A stretch of DNA of 64,000 nt, from positions 87,284 to 151,283 of the forward strand of contig JAFIEF010000001.1 of assembly GCA_020832655.1 (NCBI GenBank). Reading direction: 5' to 3'. Origin of the DNA: Paracoccaceae bacterium (GTDB lineage Bacteria > Pseudomonadota > Alphaproteobacteria > Rhodobacterales > Rhodobacteraceae). Of the stretch, positions 22,626-32,840 are shown piece by piece (the first letter of the stretch is position 1; each line of letters starts with the position of its first letter). The notes beneath the pieces are model-generated. The model made no database searches. It saw only the letters and a program-made list of their open reading frames with translations, and was not told the origin of the DNA. A program made the translations under genes and the position numbers.

Positions 22626-23189
22626 CTAGAACCGCAGCGCGTGGTGCAGGATGACCGGCACCACCAGGTCTTCCTCATCGATCAGATGGCGGTTCAAAAA
22701 CCCCCCGAACGCTTCCAGCCGCTGCAACATCGCGCCTGCGCTGTCGGTTGCATCCTTGCCCTGCGACAGGCGGCGCAGATGGGCGTTTGCGGCCGCGGTC
22801 AGCGCCTGCAATTCACCACCCAGCGCGTGGTGGTCGCCGTCCAGCAGCTCAAAGCCGTGGGCAAGGCGCTGTTCGGCGGCGGATAGCACCGGGAAGTAAT
22901 GCGCGTCTTCTATCTGGTGGTGGCCGTGCAGTTCGTTGATCAGGAACCCCCCGATCCGTGCGGTCATCTGGCCATGTGTGCGCGCGTCGCGCCCCTTGTC
23001 CAGAAAGCCGCGCGTGTCGTCCTGCCATTGCGCCAGCGCATGACGGAACATCAGATGCCGTTCCAGCCAGAACCGGGTCAGCCCGTCGAAATTCTTGTGG
23101 CTTTCCCACAGCGCGCGCGGGTATTGTTCCAGCAATATGCGCAACGCATCGGGCAGTTTTTCGCGCTGGTCAAGCGTGGTCTGGCGCAT
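22626..23189 (-). CDS. Hemerythrin HHE-domain protein
   Basis: DGLTRFWLERHLMFRHAL; GGFLINELHGHHQIEDAHYFPVLSAAE; ELLDGDHHALGGELQALT; FLNRHLIDEEDLVVPVILHH. Confidence 0.85.
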   Translation of the reverse strand: MRQTTLDQREKLPDALRILLEQYPRALWESHKNFDGLTRFWLERHLMFRHALAQWQDDTRGFLDKGRDARTHGQMTARIGGFLINELHGHHQIEDAHYFPVLSAAEQRLAHGFELLDGDHHALGGELQALTAAANAHLRRLSQGKDATDSAGAMLQRLEAFGGFLNRHLIDEEDLVVPVILHHALRF

Positions 23190-23243
23190 GGGGGCGTGCC
23201 TTTTTTCTGCGATGCACCCCAGCTAATTCGCTGACAGGCAGGG

Positions 23244-24392
23244 TCAATCGCTAAGTGCCTCGACGCTCTGGATCGTGGGCAGGTGGCGGGCGATTTCCAG
23301 CCAGCTTGCGCCCTCGTCGAAACTGCCGAAGACAGAGCCGCTATTGGTGCCGAAATACACCGCCGGACATGCCCCCTGATCGCTGGCCATCGCCTGACGC
23401 AGCACCGTGAAGAAGCAAGATTCCCGCGGCAGCCCGTCGCCCTGTTCGTGCCATGTGTCGCCCCCATCATTCGAATGCCACACAGCGGCGCGTCCATCCG
23501 GGGGAAAGCGCCCCTGCATGTCGCCATTTAGCGGAAACACCCATAGTTTCTGCGGGTCATGCGGGTGCAGTACGATTGGGAAGCCGAAGGTCGAGGGCAG
23601 CCCCTCTGTCACATCCTCCCAGGAGCGCCCGCCATCGCGGCTGCGCCAGACCCCGTGATGGTTCTGCTGATAGAGCAGATCACCCTTTGCGGCGCCGGCG
23701 CGCGCAAGGCTGTGCACGCAATGGCCGATCTCGCCCCCTGACGGGGCTGCCGGATGGTGGTGATGCGCGCAGGCTTCCGCATTGGACAGCCGGTTGCGCC
23801 GGTGCCAGGTGGCGCCGCCATCCTCGGTGGCAAAGACGCCTGACGCGGAAATGCCCAGCCACAGCTTGTCGGGAGTGTCGGGGTCCGAGGCGATTGAATG
23901 CAGGATCAGCCCTGCCGCGCCGGGTTGCCATTGAGGGCGTGACGGATGCGCGCCCAACCCCTCGACCCGCGCGAAGCTGGCACCATCATCGTGGCTTTCC
24001 AGCAGATCGGCAGGTTTGGTGCCTGCATAAAGCCGATCATTCACCCGGTGCAGCGACCAGATCTGCGACAGATCCGCTTCAAAGGGAAGATCGCTTTTCT
24101 GCCAGCCAATCATCGCGGCGAATTCGGCGTCCTGTGCGGCCCATTCATCCATCTGGCCGGGTGACAGACGGGTGAGCGTCCAGCTTTCCCCGCCATCGTG
24201 CGAATGCCAGACCCCGGCGCCGAACCACTCTCCGCCACCCCCGGCCCACAGCTTTGACGTACCAGGTTCGCCGATGACATGATTTATGGGCCAGCCATCG
24301 CAATGCGGACCGCTGACCGTGAAGCTGCCATCGGCCTGCTGGAGCAGAATGAAGGTTCCCTTGGTGGTTCCGATCAAGACCTTGCGCGCCAT
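23244..24392 (-). CDS. BNR/Asp-box repeat (sialidase/VPS10-like beta-propeller) protein
   Basis: Repeated S-x-D-x-G-x-x-W motifs: SHDGGESWT, TEDGGATWH, SRDGGRSWED, SNDGGDTWHE, SFDEGASW. Confidence 0.85.
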   Translation of the reverse strand: MARKVLIGTTKGTFILLQQADGSFTVSGPHCDGWPINHVIGEPGTSKLWAGGGGEWFGAGVWHSHDGGESWTLTRLSPGQMDEWAAQDAEFAAMIGWQKSDLPFEADLSQIWSLHRVNDRLYAGTKPADLLESHDDGASFARVEGLGAHPSRPQWQPGAAGLILHSIASDPDTPDKLWLGISASGVFATEDGGATWHRRNRLSNAEACAHHHHPAAPSGGEIGHCVHSLARAGAAKGDLLYQQNHHGVWRSRDGGRSWEDVTEGLPSTFGFPIVLHPHDPQKLWVFPLNGDMQGRFPPDGRAAVWHSNDGGDTWHEQGDGLPRESCFFTVLRQAMASDQGACPAVYFGTNSGSVFGSFDEGASWLEIARHLPTIQSVEALSD

Positions 24393-24478
24393 GACTGCCT
24401 CCTGCATCTGATAGGGCAGGATGTCGCAGCCAGCCCTGCCGCGTCAAGCGTCGTGGTCACGCCTCGCGTCTGCGCGGG

Positions 24479-25819
24479 TCAGTGCCCGGCGTAAATCTGC
24501 GCAAGCCGGTCCACCGCCGCTTCGGGCGACATCTCTTCGCTTTCGCCCGTCCGGCGGCTGGTGAGTTCCACCACGCCCTTTTCCAGCCCGCGCGGCCCGA
24601 CGGTGATACGCCAGGGCAGGCCGATCAGATCCATCGTGGCGAATTTTGCGCCTGCGCGCTCGGTCCGGTCGTCATAAAGCGGCTCCAGCCCTTTTGCGAC
24701 AAGCGCCCGGTACAGCCCGTCGCAGGCTGCATCTGCGGCCGCGTCGCCTTGTTTCAGATTCACAATCCCCGCATGAAACGGCGTCACCCCTTCGGGCCAG
24801 ATGATGCCGCGATCATCATGGCTGGCCTCGATGATCGCGCCTAGAAGCCGCGAGACGCCGATGCCGTGGCTGCCCATATGCACCGGTGTCCGTTGGCCAT
24901 CGGGGCCGACAACCGTCGCGCCCATCGCGTCGGAATATTTCGTGCCGAAATAGAAGATCTGCCCGACCTCGATCCCGCGCGCGCGCTTGCGGCGCTCCTG
25001 GGGTACCTGGGCATGAAAGGCGGCCTCGTCATGGGTTTCGTCGGTGCGCGCATAGCGCGAGGTGAACTCTTCCAGCACCGCCTGACATTCCGCCACGTTG
25101 TCATAATCCACATCGCGGTCGCCAAAGCGCAGATCGGTGATCTGGCTGTCATAAAAGACTTCCGACTCGCCGGTTTCGGCCAGTACCAGAAATTCATGGG
25201 TGTCATCGCCGCCGATCGGGCCGCTATCGGCGCGCATCGGGATTGCTTGCAGCCCCATGCGTTCATAGGTACGCAGATAGCTGACCAGATGGCGGTTATA
25301 GGCGTGCAGCGCGGCATCCTTGTCGATGTCGAAATTATAGCCATCCTTCATCAGGAATTCGCGCCCCCGCATCACCCCGAAACGAGGGCGGATTTCATCG
25401 CGGAACTTCCACTGGATGTGATACAGCGTCAGCGGCAGTTCCTTGTAGCTGCTGACATGGGCGCGGAAGATGTCGGTGATCAGTTCCTCATTGGTCGGGC
25501 CATAAAGCATGTCGCGTCCATGCCGGTCGGTGATGCGCAGCATTTCCTGGCCGTAATCTTCATAGCGCCCGCTCTCGCGCCACAGATCGGCCGATTGCAG
25601 CGTGGGCATCAGCATCGGGATGTGGCCTGCGCGGATCTGTTCTTCATGAACGATCTGTTCGATCCGACGCAGCACCTTGAAGCCCAGAGGCAGCCAGGAA
25701 TAGATGCCCGCACTGGCCTGCTTTATAAGCCCCGCGCGCAGCATCAGGCGGTGGCTGACGATCTGGGCCTCGGACGGGGTTTCTTTCAGGACAGGCAGGA
25801 AATAGCGGGTCAGGCGCAT
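24479..25819 (-). CDS. proS: Prolyl-tRNA synthetase (short alphaproteobacterial type)
   Basis: Start [70 protein letters not shown]. Confidence 0.96.
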   Translation of the reverse strand: MRLTRYFLPVLKETPSEAQIVSHRLMLRAGLIKQASAGIYSWLPLGFKVLRRIEQIVHEEQIRAGHIPMLMPTLQSADLWRESGRYEDYGQEMLRITDRHGRDMLYGPTNEELITDIFRAHVSSYKELPLTLYHIQWKFRDEIRPRFGVMRGREFLMKDGYNFDIDKDAALHAYNRHLVSYLRTYERMGLQAIPMRADSGPIGGDDTHEFLVLAETGESEVFYDSQITDLRFGDRDVDYDNVAECQAVLEEFTSRYARTDETHDEAAFHAQVPQERRKRARGIEVGQIFYFGTKYSDAMGATVVGPDGQRTPVHMGSHGIGVSRLLGAIIEASHDDRGIIWPEGVTPFHAGIVNLKQGDAAADAACDGLYRALVAKGLEPLYDDRTERAGAKFATMDLIGLPWRITVGPRGLEKGVVELTSRRTGESEEMSPEAAVDRLAQIYAGH

Positions 25820-25999
25820 CGGCGGGCCTCTTTGCAGGGGACAGGCATTTGCGACGGGTTTAGGCGAGGAAGCGCGGCAGGGCAAGGCGAGCTTTGCGCC
25901 TGCGTGCGATTGCGCGGGCCGGGGCTACCGGCGCCACCAGAAGGTAGTTTCGCAACCCAACTGCAAGGTTCTGGGCAAGCCTGCGGCACCGCGTAGAGT

Positions 26000-26299
26000 T
26001 CAGAATCCATGAAACAGCATGTCGAGCGCGGATGTAATGAGATCAAACTGAGCCGACAGATCCCCTGTTGGCGTTTTCAGAATGCTTGCAGGCACAGCGG
26101 CGATATATTGCGTCATCATCACATGCGCCGCCCCGTCGATTTCGAACACAGGATTCAGGCGGCTTGCGGCGGCTGGCGCATCGCCTTGCGGCAGAAGCGG
26201 CACCACTGCGCGCACATTCAGCACTTCCAGCAGGTCGCTTTGCACGTCCAGCAGAAAGTCCCCGCCGGACGGATTCAGGAACAGCTCATATTGCGCCAT
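26000..26299 (-). CDS. ccdB: CcdB-family toxin
   Basis: QYELFLNPSGGDFLLDVQSDLLEVLNVRAVVPLLP...HVMMTQYIAAVPASILKTPTGDLSAQFDLITSALDMLFHGF. Confidence 0.88.
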   Translation of the reverse strand: MAQYELFLNPSGGDFLLDVQSDLLEVLNVRAVVPLLPQGDAPAAASRLNPVFEIDGAAHVMMTQYIAAVPASILKTPTGDLSAQFDLITSALDMLFHGF

Positions 26300-26520
26300 C
26301 AGAACCGCCGATACTGCGCCAATGGCAGGCCGTGCTCCTTCACCCAGTCATTCGAGCTTTGCAGCGCGGCGCGGTTGTCTTCCAGCCATTGCGCGGCCTT
26401 GCGCGCACGCACGGCCTCGCGCAGGCTGGCCTCGAATGTGGCAGACAGATTGATGCCAAGACCGCGCGCTTCATCCAGCAGGGCGGGATCTACGGTCAGA
26501 TTGGTTGCGCGCTTGGTCAT
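26299..26520 (-). CDS. ccdA: CcdA-family antitoxin
   Basis: MTKRATNLTVDPALLDEARGLGINLSATFEASLREAVRARKAAQWLEDNRAALQSSNDWVKEHGLPLAQYRRF; directly precedes ccdB. Confidence 0.88.
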   Translation of the reverse strand: MTKRATNLTVDPALLDEARGLGINLSATFEASLREAVRARKAAQWLEDNRAALQSSNDWVKEHGLPLAQYRRF

Positions 26521-26586
26521 CCGGGCCTCCTGCGGGTGGATCATGCGCATTGATAGCACATATCGACCATGCTGCCCAAGTCCCCG

Positions 26587-27249
26587 TCACCCCGGAAGCT
26601 TTTCCCGCAGGAAGGACAACGCCAGTGACAGCCCGTCATGGGCAATGCCGTGGGCGGTGCCTTTGGACATATGGGCATATGTTTCAAACCCCGCTTCGGT
26701 CAGTGCGTCGGCGGCTTCGGCCAGGCTGGCAGGGGGGACGACATCATCGCTGTCGCCATGCACCAGCAGCACCGGCGGGTGCGAGACGGCCTCTGCCGAA
26801 AGCTTTTCAGGCTGCATCAGCCGCCCCGAAAACCCCACCAGACCGGCCAGCGCGGCCGCGCGGCGCGGCGCGATATGCAGGCTGATCATAGTGCCTTGCG
26901 AGAACCCGACCAGCGCCAGCGCCTCTGGCCCCAGCCCCTCGCGTGCCAGCACCTCATCGACAAATGCGTTCAGATCGGCAGCGGCAGCGTGCAGACCGGC
27001 CAGCGCGGCCGCTTCCGATGATCCGTCCAGCCAGGGGATCGGAAACCACTGAAAGCCAAGCGGGTTGGCAGGGCATTTTTCCGGCGCGTTCGGGGCGTAG
27101 AAGGCCGTATCCGGCAGATGCGGTCCCAGCGGATCGGCCAGCCCCAGAAGATCGGCCCCGTCGGCGCCATAGCCATGCACGAAGATCACGGCGGATTTGG
27201 CCTGGCCAAGGGGGGCGCCCTTGCGTTCGGAATTCAGCTTGCGGGTCAT
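26587..27249 (-). CDS. Alpha/beta hydrolase (phospholipase/carboxylesterase family)
   Basis: AVIFVHGYGADGADLLGLADPLGPHLPDTAFYAPNAPEKC; GFSQGTMISLHI; LLVHGDSDDVVP. Confidence 0.88.
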   Translation of the reverse strand: MTRKLNSERKGAPLGQAKSAVIFVHGYGADGADLLGLADPLGPHLPDTAFYAPNAPEKCPANPLGFQWFPIPWLDGSSEAAALAGLHAAAADLNAFVDEVLAREGLGPEALALVGFSQGTMISLHIAPRRAAALAGLVGFSGRLMQPEKLSAEAVSHPPVLLVHGDSDDVVPPASLAEAADALTEAGFETYAHMSKGTAHGIAHDGLSLALSFLREKLPG

Positions 27250-27875
27250 GTGATGCCTTCTCTGTCTGTTTCCACGCGGTAATAGGCCCATAACAGCCCC
27301 GCTGCAACGCTGCGCCAGGGCGACCAGTCGGCGGCCATGCGACGAAACGCGGCCTCGCGCGGGCGCTCGGGCAGGGCGAACAGGCGGCGTGCGGCTTCCT
27401 GCAAGGCCAGATCGGCGGGGGCAAACACATCGGCACGGCCAAGGCTGAACATGGCATAGATTTCCGCCGTCCAGCGGCCAATGCCGGGCACTTCGGTCAG
27501 GGTGGCGATGACGTGTTCATCGGGGGCATCGCGCAGGGCCGCGAAATCAATGCCCGCCGCAGCCAGCGCGCGGGCATAGCGCATCTTCTGTTGCGACAGC
27601 CCCGGCGCGCGCAAGGCGCTGTCATCGGCGGCCAGCACGGCTTCAGGCGTGGTCAGCCCGGCGGCTTCCATCCGCCCCCAGATAGCGCGGGCGGCATGGG
27701 TGCTGACCTGCTGGCTGACAATCGCGGCCAGAAGCTGGGCAAACCCGTCGGGGCGGCGGCGCAGGGGGGGCGGGCCGGTCAGCGCCAGCGCATGGGCAAA
27801 GCGCGGCTCTTGCCTTGCCAGCCATTCCGCCCCTTCGGCCATGCAGGTCTCTGACTTCAGAATGCGCCCCACCAT
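27246..27875 (-). CDS. DNA-3-methyladenine glycosylase II-like HhH-GPD protein (start uncertain)
   Basis: LLAAIVSQQVSTHAARAIWGRM; LTEVPGIGRWTAEIYAMFSLGRADVFAPADLALQ. Confidence 0.88.
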   Translation of the reverse strand: MVGRILKSETCMAEGAEWLARQEPRFAHALALTGPPPLRRRPDGFAQLLAAIVSQQVSTHAARAIWGRMEAAGLTTPEAVLAADDSALRAPGLSQQKMRYARALAAAGIDFAALRDAPDEHVIATLTEVPGIGRWTAEIYAMFSLGRADVFAPADLALQEAARRLFALPERPREAAFRRMAADWSPWRSVAAGLLWAYYRVETDREGIT

Positions 27876-27949
27876 CAGCGCTGCGCCATATTGTTGCACA
27901 TGTAAAACACCCCTTTTCCTTGCCCTGCGCTTTGTCTAGTGATGCGCGC

Positions 27950-29167
27950 ATGGAAAGCATAGTTGCAACCCCCGATGACAGACGCGCCAGGCGCAATGTG
28001 GTGATCCTTGTTGCCGCGCAGGCGGTTGTGGGGGCGCAATTGCCGGTGATGTTCATCATTGGCGGGCTGGCGGGCACGATGCTGGCGCCCAACCCCTGCT
28101 GGGCGACGCTGCCGATTTCGCTGATCGTGCTTGGCTCGATGCTGGCGGCAACGCCGCTGGCCAGCTTCATGCAGGCCTATGGGCGGCGCGCGGGGTTCTG
28201 GGTGGCCTGCGTGGCGGGCGCTGTGGGCGCGGCGATTGCCGCCTATGGGCTGATGGCCGGGTCGTTTGCGATCTTTCTGCTGGGGTCACTGCTGAGCGGT
28301 GTATATATGTCGGCCAATGGGTTTTACCGCTTTGCTGCAACCGATACCGCCAGCGCGGAATTCCGCCCCAAGGCGATTTCCTATGTCATGGCAGGGGGCT
28401 TGCTGTCGGCGGTGTTCGGCCCGCAACTGGTCTCTGTCACCTCTGACGCGATGCCGATCACCTTTCTGGCGACCTATCTTGCCGTGATCGGTCTGAACAT
28501 TGCAGGCATGGTGATCCTGGGCTTTCTGGACATCCCGACCCCGGCCAAGCCCCGGACCGATGCCGCGCCGACCCGTTCGCGGCGCGAATTGCTGAGAACG
28601 CCGGTGATCGCCGTGGCCGTCATCTGCGGTACCGTTTCTTATGCGTTGATGAACCTGGTCATGACCTCGACCCCGCTGGCGGTGGTGGGGTGCGGCTTTG
28701 ACACATCGGATGCGGCCAATATCGTCTCGGCGCATGTGCTGGCGATGTATGCGCCTTCTTTCGTCACCGGCCATCTGATCGCGCGGTTCGGGGCGCGCAA
28801 CATCGTGGCGCTGGGGCTGGCCATTCTTGCGGCTTCGGGGGGCGTGGCGCTGAGCGGGGTCGAGCTGGAGCAGTTCTATATCGCCCTGATCCTGCTGGGG
28901 GTGGGGTGGAATTTCGGCTTCATCGGCGCGACCTCGATGCTGACAGCCTCGCATGACCCGGCAGAGCGCGGGCGGGTGCAGGGGATGAATGACATGATCG
29001 TCTTTGGCGGGGTGTTCGTGGCCTCGCTTTCATCGGGGGCGTTGCTGAACTGCTCTGGCGGGACAACCGAAACCGGCTGGCAGCTTGTCAATATCTCGAT
29101 GGTGCCGTTTCTGGTTCTGGCCGGGGCGGCGCTGATCTGGCTGTCACTGCGCCCGAAAGAGGCGTGA
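27950..29167 (+). CDS. MFS transporter
   Basis: Start MESIVATPDDRRARRNVVILVAAQAVVGAQ; about 12 hydrophobic segments; GWNFGFIGATSMLTASHDPAERGRVQGMND. Confidence 0.88.
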   Translation: MESIVATPDDRRARRNVVILVAAQAVVGAQLPVMFIIGGLAGTMLAPNPCWATLPISLIVLGSMLAATPLASFMQAYGRRAGFWVACVAGAVGAAIAAYGLMAGSFAIFLLGSLLSGVYMSANGFYRFAATDTASAEFRPKAISYVMAGGLLSAVFGPQLVSVTSDAMPITFLATYLAVIGLNIAGMVILGFLDIPTPAKPRTDAAPTRSRRELLRTPVIAVAVICGTVSYALMNLVMTSTPLAVVGCGFDTSDAANIVSAHVLAMYAPSFVTGHLIARFGARNIVALGLAILAASGGVALSGVELEQFYIALILLGVGWNFGFIGATSMLTASHDPAERGRVQGMNDMIVFGGVFVASLSSGALLNCSGGTTETGWQLVNISMVPFLVLAGAALIWLSLRPKEA

Positions 29168-29407
29168 CACCAGCGCGCAGATGACCCGAAGCCCCCCCGC
29201 ATTGCGCCCCGGTCGCCGCATCATGCGCGGCCCGGAATGCGGCTGCGCGCGGGGCATCCGCCGGATCGGCCGCCCCGTGAATTTGAGTCGTCGCTGCAAC
29301 AGCTTCGGAAAACCGAATCGACCTGTCTTGACTTCACGGCACCATTCAATCCTAATCGGCGGCAAGTTGCGCAATACATGACGCGACAGAATATTGAGAG
29401 GCACAGG

Positions 29408-30250
29408 ATGAGCAGGTTTTTGGTAGTGCCCCCATTGCTTGGGGCAGCCTTGGTCGTTTCGGCATGCAGCGGTGGTGGCTCGGGCGGCGCGGGGGCGGTT
29501 GTCAGCAGCGCTTCTGGTGTTCTTAGTCAGAATGTCGGCCAGCAACAGGCCGCATCGCAGGTGCTGGCATCGCGACATGCCTCTGGCAAGGTTCAGTTCC
29601 TGTTCGAGGATGGGCCGCTGGCCGACATGGTCGTCCTGTGTGATGATCATTCGGGTGCGAGTTGCAGCGTGGTGGGTGGCCCCGAGGGCACGCAGCAGGC
29701 CGCCAAGCTGGAAGGGCGCATGGCAGGTGATCATGCCTATGCCGGTAGCCTGAGGCTGGGCCATCAGAAGAATGGCGCAATCGAATACTCCTATCATCGG
29801 CTCTATCAGGCTACGCCCGATGGCTCGGACCGGGCGCCCGGCCTGCCAGGTGGCGTGCATCAGTATCAGGGTGATTTCATGGCCGGGGCCATCGTCGATG
29901 GCGAAGGCGGCATTGCCGAGGGCGGTATCACCCTGCTGGTCAATTTTGATGCGGGGCTGTTGTCGGGAAGCATGGCTGGCAAGATGCGCGACAGTACGAC
30001 CCAGCTCTGGGGGGATTTCAACAAGGTCACGATTGACGCCCAAACCGGGGAGTTCGCCGCCGGTCCGGGCAGCACCTTCACCTTCCGCGATGCAGTGGCC
30101 GGAGGCGCGCTGGAGGGGGGCTTTTACGGCCCCGATGCCAACGAGGCCGCCGGAGCGTTCGAATTCGGCGTCGATCAGAATAACGGCATAAGCGGCGTGT
30201 TCCTTGCCTGCGGTGCCGACAAGCCCAACTGCGTGTCCCACAGCCAGTAA
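29408..30250 (+). CDS. Transferrin-binding-protein-like surface lipoprotein
   Basis: Lipoprotein signal MSRFLVVPPLLGAALVVSACSGGGSGG; C-terminal beta-barrel-like GGALEGGFYGPDANEAAGAFEFGVD resembling Lipoprotein_5/TbpB barrels. Confidence 0.65.
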   Translation: MSRFLVVPPLLGAALVVSACSGGGSGGAGAVVSSASGVLSQNVGQQQAASQVLASRHASGKVQFLFEDGPLADMVVLCDDHSGASCSVVGGPEGTQQAAKLEGRMAGDHAYAGSLRLGHQKNGAIEYSYHRLYQATPDGSDRAPGLPGGVHQYQGDFMAGAIVDGEGGIAEGGITLLVNFDAGLLSGSMAGKMRDSTTQLWGDFNKVTIDAQTGEFAAGPGSTFTFRDAVAGGALEGGFYGPDANEAAGAFEFGVDQNNGISGVFLACGADKPNCVSHSQ

Positions 30251-30415
30251 CTGGCTGCGGGCAAACATCGCAGGCGGTATCTTGGGCCATCGCACCGGTC
30301 AGGATGTGGCATGGCGTCGGTCACAGCCTTCATCACGCCCCCGGTTTTCGCTGGCCAGCGCAACGGTTTTCTGGTTTGCTGGGTCCGACAATCTGCAACC
30401 GGATGAGGGGTTCCC

Positions 30416-31000
30416 ATGCGCGCCGTATTTCTGGCCATTCCTGCCGCGGTGGTTCTGTCCGCCTGTGTCGAAGCCGATATGACGATTGAAATTCTGGGCG
30501 AGGATCAGGCGCGCGTGACAGGCTTCATGCAGATGCAGCGCATGATGTTCGACATGAGTGGCGGGGATGAGTCGTTCTGCCCTGCCGAAGATGGCGGCAC
30601 ATTGACCCTGACCGAAACCCATGCACGCTGCGATTTCGACCATACCGGCAGCTTTGACGAGATCATGAGCGCGGATGCGGATGCGGATGAGGATATGCCT
30701 GCCGACCTTCACGGCACGATCACGCATCTTGGCGGGGATCGGGTGCGCGTGCTGATGCCGCTTGGTGGCATGTTCGAGGAAATGGGCGATGTCGAGGACG
30801 ACCCGCAAATGCTCGCGATGGTCCAGCAGATGATGGCAGGCATGTCGATCACCATGCAGGTCAAGGGGCGTCAGATAGAGGAATCGACCGGCACCATCTC
30901 GGCCGATGGCACCCGCGCCTATATCACGATGGATGTCGATACGATCTTTGCCCCGGCGGATCAGCGCATCGGCGATTTCGACACGATCTTGCGTTACTGA
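30416..31000 (+). CDS. Hypothetical lipoprotein
   Basis: MRAVFLAIPAAVVLSACVEADMTIEILGEDQARVTG; lipobox LSAC. Confidence 0.65.
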   Translation: MRAVFLAIPAAVVLSACVEADMTIEILGEDQARVTGFMQMQRMMFDMSGGDESFCPAEDGGTLTLTETHARCDFDHTGSFDEIMSADADADEDMPADLHGTITHLGGDRVRVLMPLGGMFEEMGDVEDDPQMLAMVQQMMAGMSITMQVKGRQIEESTGTISADGTRAYITMDVDTIFAPADQRIGDFDTILRY

Positions 31001-31171
31001 GCCTTGCTTGCCAAGGGTGTCCGGTTCGACGCGTTTCAGCACGCGCCGGGTCAGGCGTTGTGCCGCTTCGCCATGCACCGGGACGACGCCATAGCAACCG
31101 GGGGGCAGTGCCTGTCCAGACAGGCCACCGCCCCTTCATTGAAGGCCAAGGCAGCGCTGGCGTGTCGGCGC

Positions 31172-32776
31172 TCAGCCCTGCGCGCGGATATAGTCCACAA
31201 GCTGGCGGGTAGAGCCGTCCTTGCCCCCCGCATCGCCCCCGTCCAGTACAGGGCCAAGCGCGGTGGCCAGTTCCTTGCCCAGCTCCACCCCCCATTGATC
31301 GAAGGAATTGATGCCCAGGATGACCCCTTCGACAAAGACGCGATGTTCATAAAGCGCGATGATCTGGCCCAGAATGAAGGGGGTCAGTTTCGGGTAGATC
31401 AGCGTGATCGAAGGGCGGTTTCCCGGAAAGACGCGGTGGCGTGCCTGACGGTCAAGCTCGGCCCCCTCCAGCCCCTTGGCGGCCATGATCGCGCGCGCTT
31501 CATCCAGTGACCGCCCGCGCAGCAATGCTTCGGATTGCGCAAGGCAATTCGCCGCCAGCAGGCGGTGCTGATGCGCCAGTTCCGGCTCATGCCCGCTGGC
31601 GGCCAGCACAAACTCGCAGGGCACTACCCGCGTGCCCTGATGGATCAGCTGGAAAAAGGCGTGCTGGCCATTGGTGCCGGGTTCGCCCCAGACAATGGGG
31701 CCAGACTGGCGCTGCAGATCGCGGCCCTCCATATCGACGCGCTTGCCGTTGCTTTCCATCTCCAATTGCTGAAGATAGGCGGGCAGGCGGGCCAGACGCT
31801 GGTCATAGGGCAGCACGGCGCGGGTGGCGTGGCCGCAGATCTGGTTGTGCCAGATGCCGGTCAGCGCCAGCAGTACCGGCATGTTCTGCGCAAAAGGCGC
31901 AGTCAGGAAATGCTGATCCATCGCGCGCCCGCCGGCCAGAAAGCGGTCGAAATCCTGCGCGCCAATGGCGATCATCAGCCCCAGCCCGATCGGCCCCCAC
32001 ATCGAATAACGCCCGCCCACCCAATCGGCAAAGCCAAACACCCGCTCTGGCGCAATGCCGAATGCGGCGGTTTTGTCCTGCGCCGTGGACACAGCCGCAA
32101 ACTGCGCCGCAGGGTCAGCCACCCTGGCGGCCATCCAGTCGCGGGCGGTGCGTGCATTGGTCATGGTCTCGATGGTGGTGAAGGTTTTCGACGCCACGAT
32201 CACCAGTGTCGTTTCCGGGTTCAGCCCGCGAAGCGTGTCAGTGATATGCGCGCTATCGACATTGCTGACATAATGCAGCCGCGGCCCGTCATGGTAAGGG
32301 GCCAGCGCCAGCGTCGCCATTGCCGGGCCAAGATCGGACCCGCCAATGCCGATATTGACAACATCGGTGACGGCCCCACCTTGCGCGGTGAAGCGCCCCG
32401 CGCGCACATCCTCGGCGAATGCGTAAGCCCGCGCACGGGTGGCGCGCAGCTCTGGCATGACGTCGGCCCCATCGACATGGATCACCGACGCGTCATCGGC
32501 GCGCTGGGCCACATGCAGCACTGCGCGGCCTTCGGTTTCATTGATCTTCTCGCCCGCGAACATTGCCGCGCGGCGTTCGGCCAGCCCAGATGCCTCGGCC
32601 AGCGCCACCAGAAGCGCACGGGTTTCGGCATCCAGATTGGTCTTGGAATAATCCAGCAGCATCTCCCCGCACCGCACCGAGAACCGCCCCGCGCGACCAG
32701 GGTCATCAAACAGGCTCAGAATTTGGCGCGCTTCGGTCGCGCGCTGATATTTCGCCAGATCATTCCAGATGCTCAT
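31172..32776 (-). CDS. pgi: Glucose-6-phosphate isomerase
   Basis: [67 protein letters not shown]. Confidence 0.97.
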   Translation of the reverse strand: MSIWNDLAKYQRATEARQILSLFDDPGRAGRFSVRCGEMLLDYSKTNLDAETRALLVALAEASGLAERRAAMFAGEKINETEGRAVLHVAQRADDASVIHVDGADVMPELRATRARAYAFAEDVRAGRFTAQGGAVTDVVNIGIGGSDLGPAMATLALAPYHDGPRLHYVSNVDSAHITDTLRGLNPETTLVIVASKTFTTIETMTNARTARDWMAARVADPAAQFAAVSTAQDKTAAFGIAPERVFGFADWVGGRYSMWGPIGLGLMIAIGAQDFDRFLAGGRAMDQHFLTAPFAQNMPVLLALTGIWHNQICGHATRAVLPYDQRLARLPAYLQQLEMESNGKRVDMEGRDLQRQSGPIVWGEPGTNGQHAFFQLIHQGTRVVPCEFVLAASGHEPELAHQHRLLAANCLAQSEALLRGRSLDEARAIMAAKGLEGAELDRQARHRVFPGNRPSITLIYPKLTPFILGQIIALYEHRVFVEGVILGINSFDQWGVELGKELATALGPVLDGGDAGGKDGSTRQLVDYIRAQG

Positions 32777-32790
32777 CTGATCCCTTCATG

Positions 32791-32815
32791 TTTCATCTTG
32801 CCAAAAATACTCAAA
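32791..32815 (-). repeat. Intergenic TTTGAGTATTTTTGGCAAGATGAAA element (copy 2) upstream of pgi
   Basis: + strand TTTCATCTTGCCAAAAATACTCAAA. Confidence 0.7.
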
Positions 32816-32840
32816 AGCCGACCCTGGCCATGTAGCGGCA

